From Clavelina lepadiformis (taxonomy: Eukaryota > Chordata > Ascidiacea > Aplousobranchia > Clavelinidae): a stretch of 64,000 bases of DNA. The stretch spans positions 1,614,501-1,678,500 of the forward strand of contig NC_135247.1 in the NCBI RefSeq assembly GCF_947623445.1. Direction: 5' to 3'. Both the position numbers and the translations under genes were made by a program. Numbering within the stretch: the first letter of the stretch is position 1; every line of letters begins with the position of its first letter. The notes under the pieces were generated by a model that had not been told where the DNA came from, made no database searches, and saw only the letters and a program-made list of their open reading frames with translations. This document shows, one piece after another, positions 61,162 through 64,000 of the stretch.

Positions 61162-61243
61162 GTTGTCGTGGCCGAGTGGTTAAAGTGACAGACTCGAAAT
61201 ATGTTGGGCCCAGCCCGCGTAGGTTCGAATCCTGCCGACAACG
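61162..61243 (+). tRNA. tRNA-Ser(CGA), class d, unit 10
   Basis: Same D-stem and anticodon-stem damage as 41721-41802. Confidence 0.5.
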
Positions 61244-62842
61244 CCGATATTACTTTTGCAATTTCATATGGATATTGCATATGCATATTCATATGGATAT
61301 GAAAGCAGAGGGTGGGTGGAGGGAACTCATGGCGCAGTGGAAAAATCGGAGAACGTCGATCGACAAGCTGCAGGTTCAAACCAGCGAGCCGCAGAGCGAC
61401 GAGCCAACAACCGTTTGATGACCATTTGTCCGTCTACACCACCAGCTGGCTAGACTCACGTCTACACCACCAGCTGGCTAGACTCACGTCTACACCACCA
61501 GCTGGCTAGACTCACGTAAATTCTGAGTATTTAGGAAGCTGCCGGAAGCTGTAAAAAAAGTTGCAAAAGTTGCAAAAACTTGCCCTCCTAATCACCTAAT
61601 CCTAATCCTAATCACTTACCTTATATAATATATATAGATATCTATATATAGATATAGTCATAAGTAAAACTATAATTTATGAATTTCTTCACGTTTAAGG
61701 GGTCACTTCCCAATAAAACGACAAATTTGTGCCGGCAACACAGTGATTGTGACCGTGTCGCACTCAATGCGTCATATTAAAAAAAGTAAAATTTTCCGGT
61801 CCAATGCGCATGTGACTTCGATGTGGAGTATTTCGTCGTTGCTTTGACGACAGCTGGTTCCAGGTCTAGGCTAAGTTTTAAATTTTGTGTGGGTTTGAAT
61901 TTTTGTTTTTTTGGAGTATTTGTCATAAAATGTTAAGCTAAAAACTTGTTGTAAAGTTTAGGCAATTGTTATAGAAAACTGAGTACATGGATTTTGTCCA
62001 AATTAAGACTGTAGACAGACATAACCTAGGTCTTGTTGCAAGCCAAAATTCAGGGTAGGTTTATGATGTAGTTTTGCGTTGGTAGCTTCTTGATTTAATG
62101 TACTTTGCATTGAAAAGCCTATCTCTTTGAATTGGGACATGAACCCTTAAGCAAATAACAGAAGTTTACTTTAGTACTTAAAATTTAGTTGAAACTAGCT
62201 TATAGTTAATACACTACAGAGACGTAGGCGTAGCTAGGTCTCGAAATCAGCTTGATTTTCATCTAGACTACGCTAGCTTGATTTTCATCTAGACTACGCT
62301 AGCTTGATTTTCATCTAGACTACGCTAGGTTGATTTTCATCTAGACTACGCTAGCTTGATTTTCATCTAGACTACGCTAGCTTGATTTTCATCTAGACTA
62401 CGCTAGCTAGATTTTCATCTAGACTACGCTAGCTTGATTTTCATCTAGACTACGCTAGCTTGATTTTCATCTAGACTACGCTAGCTTGATTTTCATCTAG
62501 ATTACGCTAGCTTGATTTTCATCTAGACTACGCTAGCTTGATTTTCATCTAGACTACGCTAGCTTGATTTTCATCTAGACTATGCTAGCTTGATTTTCAT
62601 CTAGACTACCCTAGCTAGATTTTCATCTAGACTACGCTAGCTTGATTTTCATCTAGACTACACTAGCTTGATTTTCATCTAGACTACGCTAGCTTGATTT
62701 TCATCTAGACTACGCTAGCTACATTTTCATCTTGTCAGATTTGAAAGTCAGGAGAAGATTCCGGAAACACCGACATGGTGGAATCTATCTAGTGATTCGA
62801 GAAAAGTGCGATTTTATCTATTTGCATTGCACATTAAGCACA

Positions 62843-62924
62843 GTTGTCGTGGCCGAGTGGTTAAGGCGACAGACTCGAAATCAGTTAGGCTATGCCCGCG
62901 TAGGTTCGAATCCCGCCGACAACG
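62843..62924 (+). tRNA. tRNA-Ser(CGA), class a, unit 11
   Basis: Same sequence and lesions as 41244-41325. Confidence 0.6.
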
Positions 62925-63001
62925 CCGATATTACTTTTGCAATTTCATATGGATATTCGGAAAAGTGCGATTTTATCTATTTCATCTATGCATTAAGCAC
63001 A

Positions 63002-63083
63002 GTTGTCGTGGCCGAGTGGTTAAGGCGACAGACTCGAAATCTGTTGGGCCCTGCCCGCGTAGGTTCGAATCCCGCTGACAACG
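63002..63083 (+). tRNA. tRNA-Ser(CGA), class b, unit 11
   Basis: Same as the near-intact copy at 41403-41484. Confidence 0.75.
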
Positions 63084-63160
63084 CCAATATTACTTTTGCA
63101 ATTTCATATGGATATTCGGAAAAGTGCGATTTTATCTATTTCATCTATGCATTAAGCACA

Positions 63161-63242
63161 GTTGTCGTGGCCGAGTGGTTAAGGCGACAGACTCGAAATC
63201 TGTTGGGCCCTGCCCGCGTAGGTTCAAAGCCCGCCGACAACG
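63161..63242 (+). tRNA. tRNA-Ser(CGA), class c, unit 11
   Basis: Same T-loop damage as 41562-41643. Confidence 0.5.
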
Positions 63243-63319
63243 CCGATATTACTTTTGCAATTTCATATGGATATTCAGAAATGTACCATTTTAACAATTT
63301 CATCTATGCATTAAGCACA

Positions 63320-63401
63320 GTTGTCGTGGCCGAGTGGTTAAAGTGACAGACTCGAAATATGTTGGGCCCAGCCCGCGTAGGTTCGAATCCTGCCGACAAC
63401 G
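63320..63401 (+). tRNA. tRNA-Ser(CGA), class d, unit 11
   Basis: Same D-stem and anticodon-stem damage as 41721-41802. Confidence 0.5.
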
Positions 63402-63852
63402 CCGATATTACTTTTGCAATTTCATATGGATATTGCATATGCATATTCATATGGATATGAAAGCAGAGGGTGGGTGGAGGGAACTCATGGCGCAGTGGAA
63501 AAATCGGAGAACGTCGATCGACAAGCTGCAGGTTCAAACCAGCGAGCCGCAGAGCGACGAGCCAACAACCGTTTGATGACCATTTGTCCGTCTACACCAC
63601 CAGCTGGCTAGACTCACGTCTACACCACCAGCTGGCTAGACTCACGTCTACACCACCAGCTGGCTAGACTCACGTAAATTCTGAGTATTTAGGAAGCTGC
63701 CGGAAGCTGTAAAAAAAGTTGCAAAAGTTGCAAAAACTTGCCCTCCTAATCACCTAATCCTAATCCTAATCACTTACCTTATATAATATATATAGATATC
63801 TATATATAGATATAGTCATAAGTAAAACTATAATTTATGAATTTCTTCACGT

Positions 63853-64000
63853 TTAAGGGGTCACTTCCCAATAAAACGACAAATTTGTGCCGGCAACACA
63901 GTGATTGTGACCGTGTCGCACTCAATGCGTCATATTAAAAAAAGTAAAATTTTCCGGTCCAATGCGCATGTGACTTCGATGTGGAGTATTTCGTCGTTGC
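63853..64000. repeat. Macrosatellite unit 12 (first 148 bp only)
   Basis: Begins TTAAGGGGTCACTTCCC like the others and is cut by the window edge, so the array continues to the right. Confidence 0.95.

Larger units (their letters stand above)
59537..61694. repeat. Macrosatellite unit 10 (2,158 bp)
   Basis: Canonical unit. Minisatellite 60092-60574, tRNA cluster 60685-61243. Confidence 0.95.
61695..63852. repeat. Macrosatellite unit 11 (2,158 bp)
   Basis: Canonical unit. Minisatellite 62250-62732, tRNA cluster 62843-63401. Confidence 0.95.
40095..64000. repeat. Macrosatellite array of ~2,158-bp units carrying tRNA-Ser(CGA) clusters
   Basis: Eleven complete head-to-tail units and a 148-bp start of a twelfth fill 23.9 kb and run off the window. 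Eight of eleven spacings between units are exactly 2,158 bp (exceptions: unit 1 2,159, unit 4 2,149, unit 5 2,186). Copies are nearly identical. Order within each unit: ~550 bp unique AT-rich DNA, 26-bp minisatellite (~18.5 copies), four tRNA-Ser(CGA)-like genes at 159-bp spacing, a decayed tRNA-like element, three 28-bp repeats, a CCTAAT-rich stretch, and a 22-bp AT palindrome. There is no believable protein-coding frame in the unit. Confidence 0.97.

Noticed and set aside
40095..64000. Possibility that the array is an assembly artefact
   Set aside because: Not favoured because units differ by discrete indels and substitutions (units 1, 4, 5, 6, 8) in a non-periodic way, as real sequence would. 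The exact copy number still cannot be judged from the consensus alone.

Overview
This is eukaryotic nuclear DNA, most likely from an invertebrate chordate of the ascidian (sea squirt, Ciona-like) type. It is AT-rich, its genes are split by short GT-AG introns (about 70-900 bp, a few longer), and it carries readable orthologues of animal/chordate genes (GMPPA, AKAP17A, TDRD7). The species call is an inference from gene content and composition. Gene models below were built by hand from splice signals, reading phase and protein similarity recalled from known families.

Layout. 1-4.9 kb: no supported gene. 4.9-9.1 kb: two genes of an apparently undescribed family of small secreted, strongly basic peptides with a C-x17-C-x15-C core, one on each strand. 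A third paralogue lies at 38.2-39.1 kb. 10.0-15.3 kb (minus): a ten-exon coiled-coil protein. 16.7-20.7 kb (plus): a complete nine-exon GMPPA. 21.0-24.6 kb (minus): a complete ten-exon AKAP17A, tail-to-tail with GMPPA. 25.3-31.7 kb (minus): TDRD7-like LOTUS/Tudor protein, with a 29-codon first exon and one 3.6-kb second exon. Its intron 1 carries a TA-flanked inverted-repeat transposon that itself contains a hAT-type MITE. Two more hAT-type MITEs lie in GMPPA intron 8 and upstream of TDRD7; all three keep perfect 8-bp target duplications. 35.1-40.1 kb: an inverted segmental duplication around the third secreted-peptide gene.

40.1 kb to the window end: a nearly homogeneous macrosatellite of ~2,158-bp units (11 complete, one partial, running off the edge). 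Each unit holds four tandem tRNA-Ser(CGA)-like genes spaced exactly 159 bp, a decayed tRNA-like (SINE-head-like) element, an ~18.5-copy 26-bp minisatellite, a 28-bp triplet repeat and a 22-bp AT palindrome. The window therefore has 44 tRNA-Ser(CGA)-like loci. The four positional classes carry different stem lesions and only one class looks nearly intact.

The housekeeping genes act in unrelated pathways: GDP-mannose control, RNA-splicing/PKA anchoring and germ granules. The two most novel items are the secreted four-cysteine peptide family and the tRNA-Ser macrosatellite.
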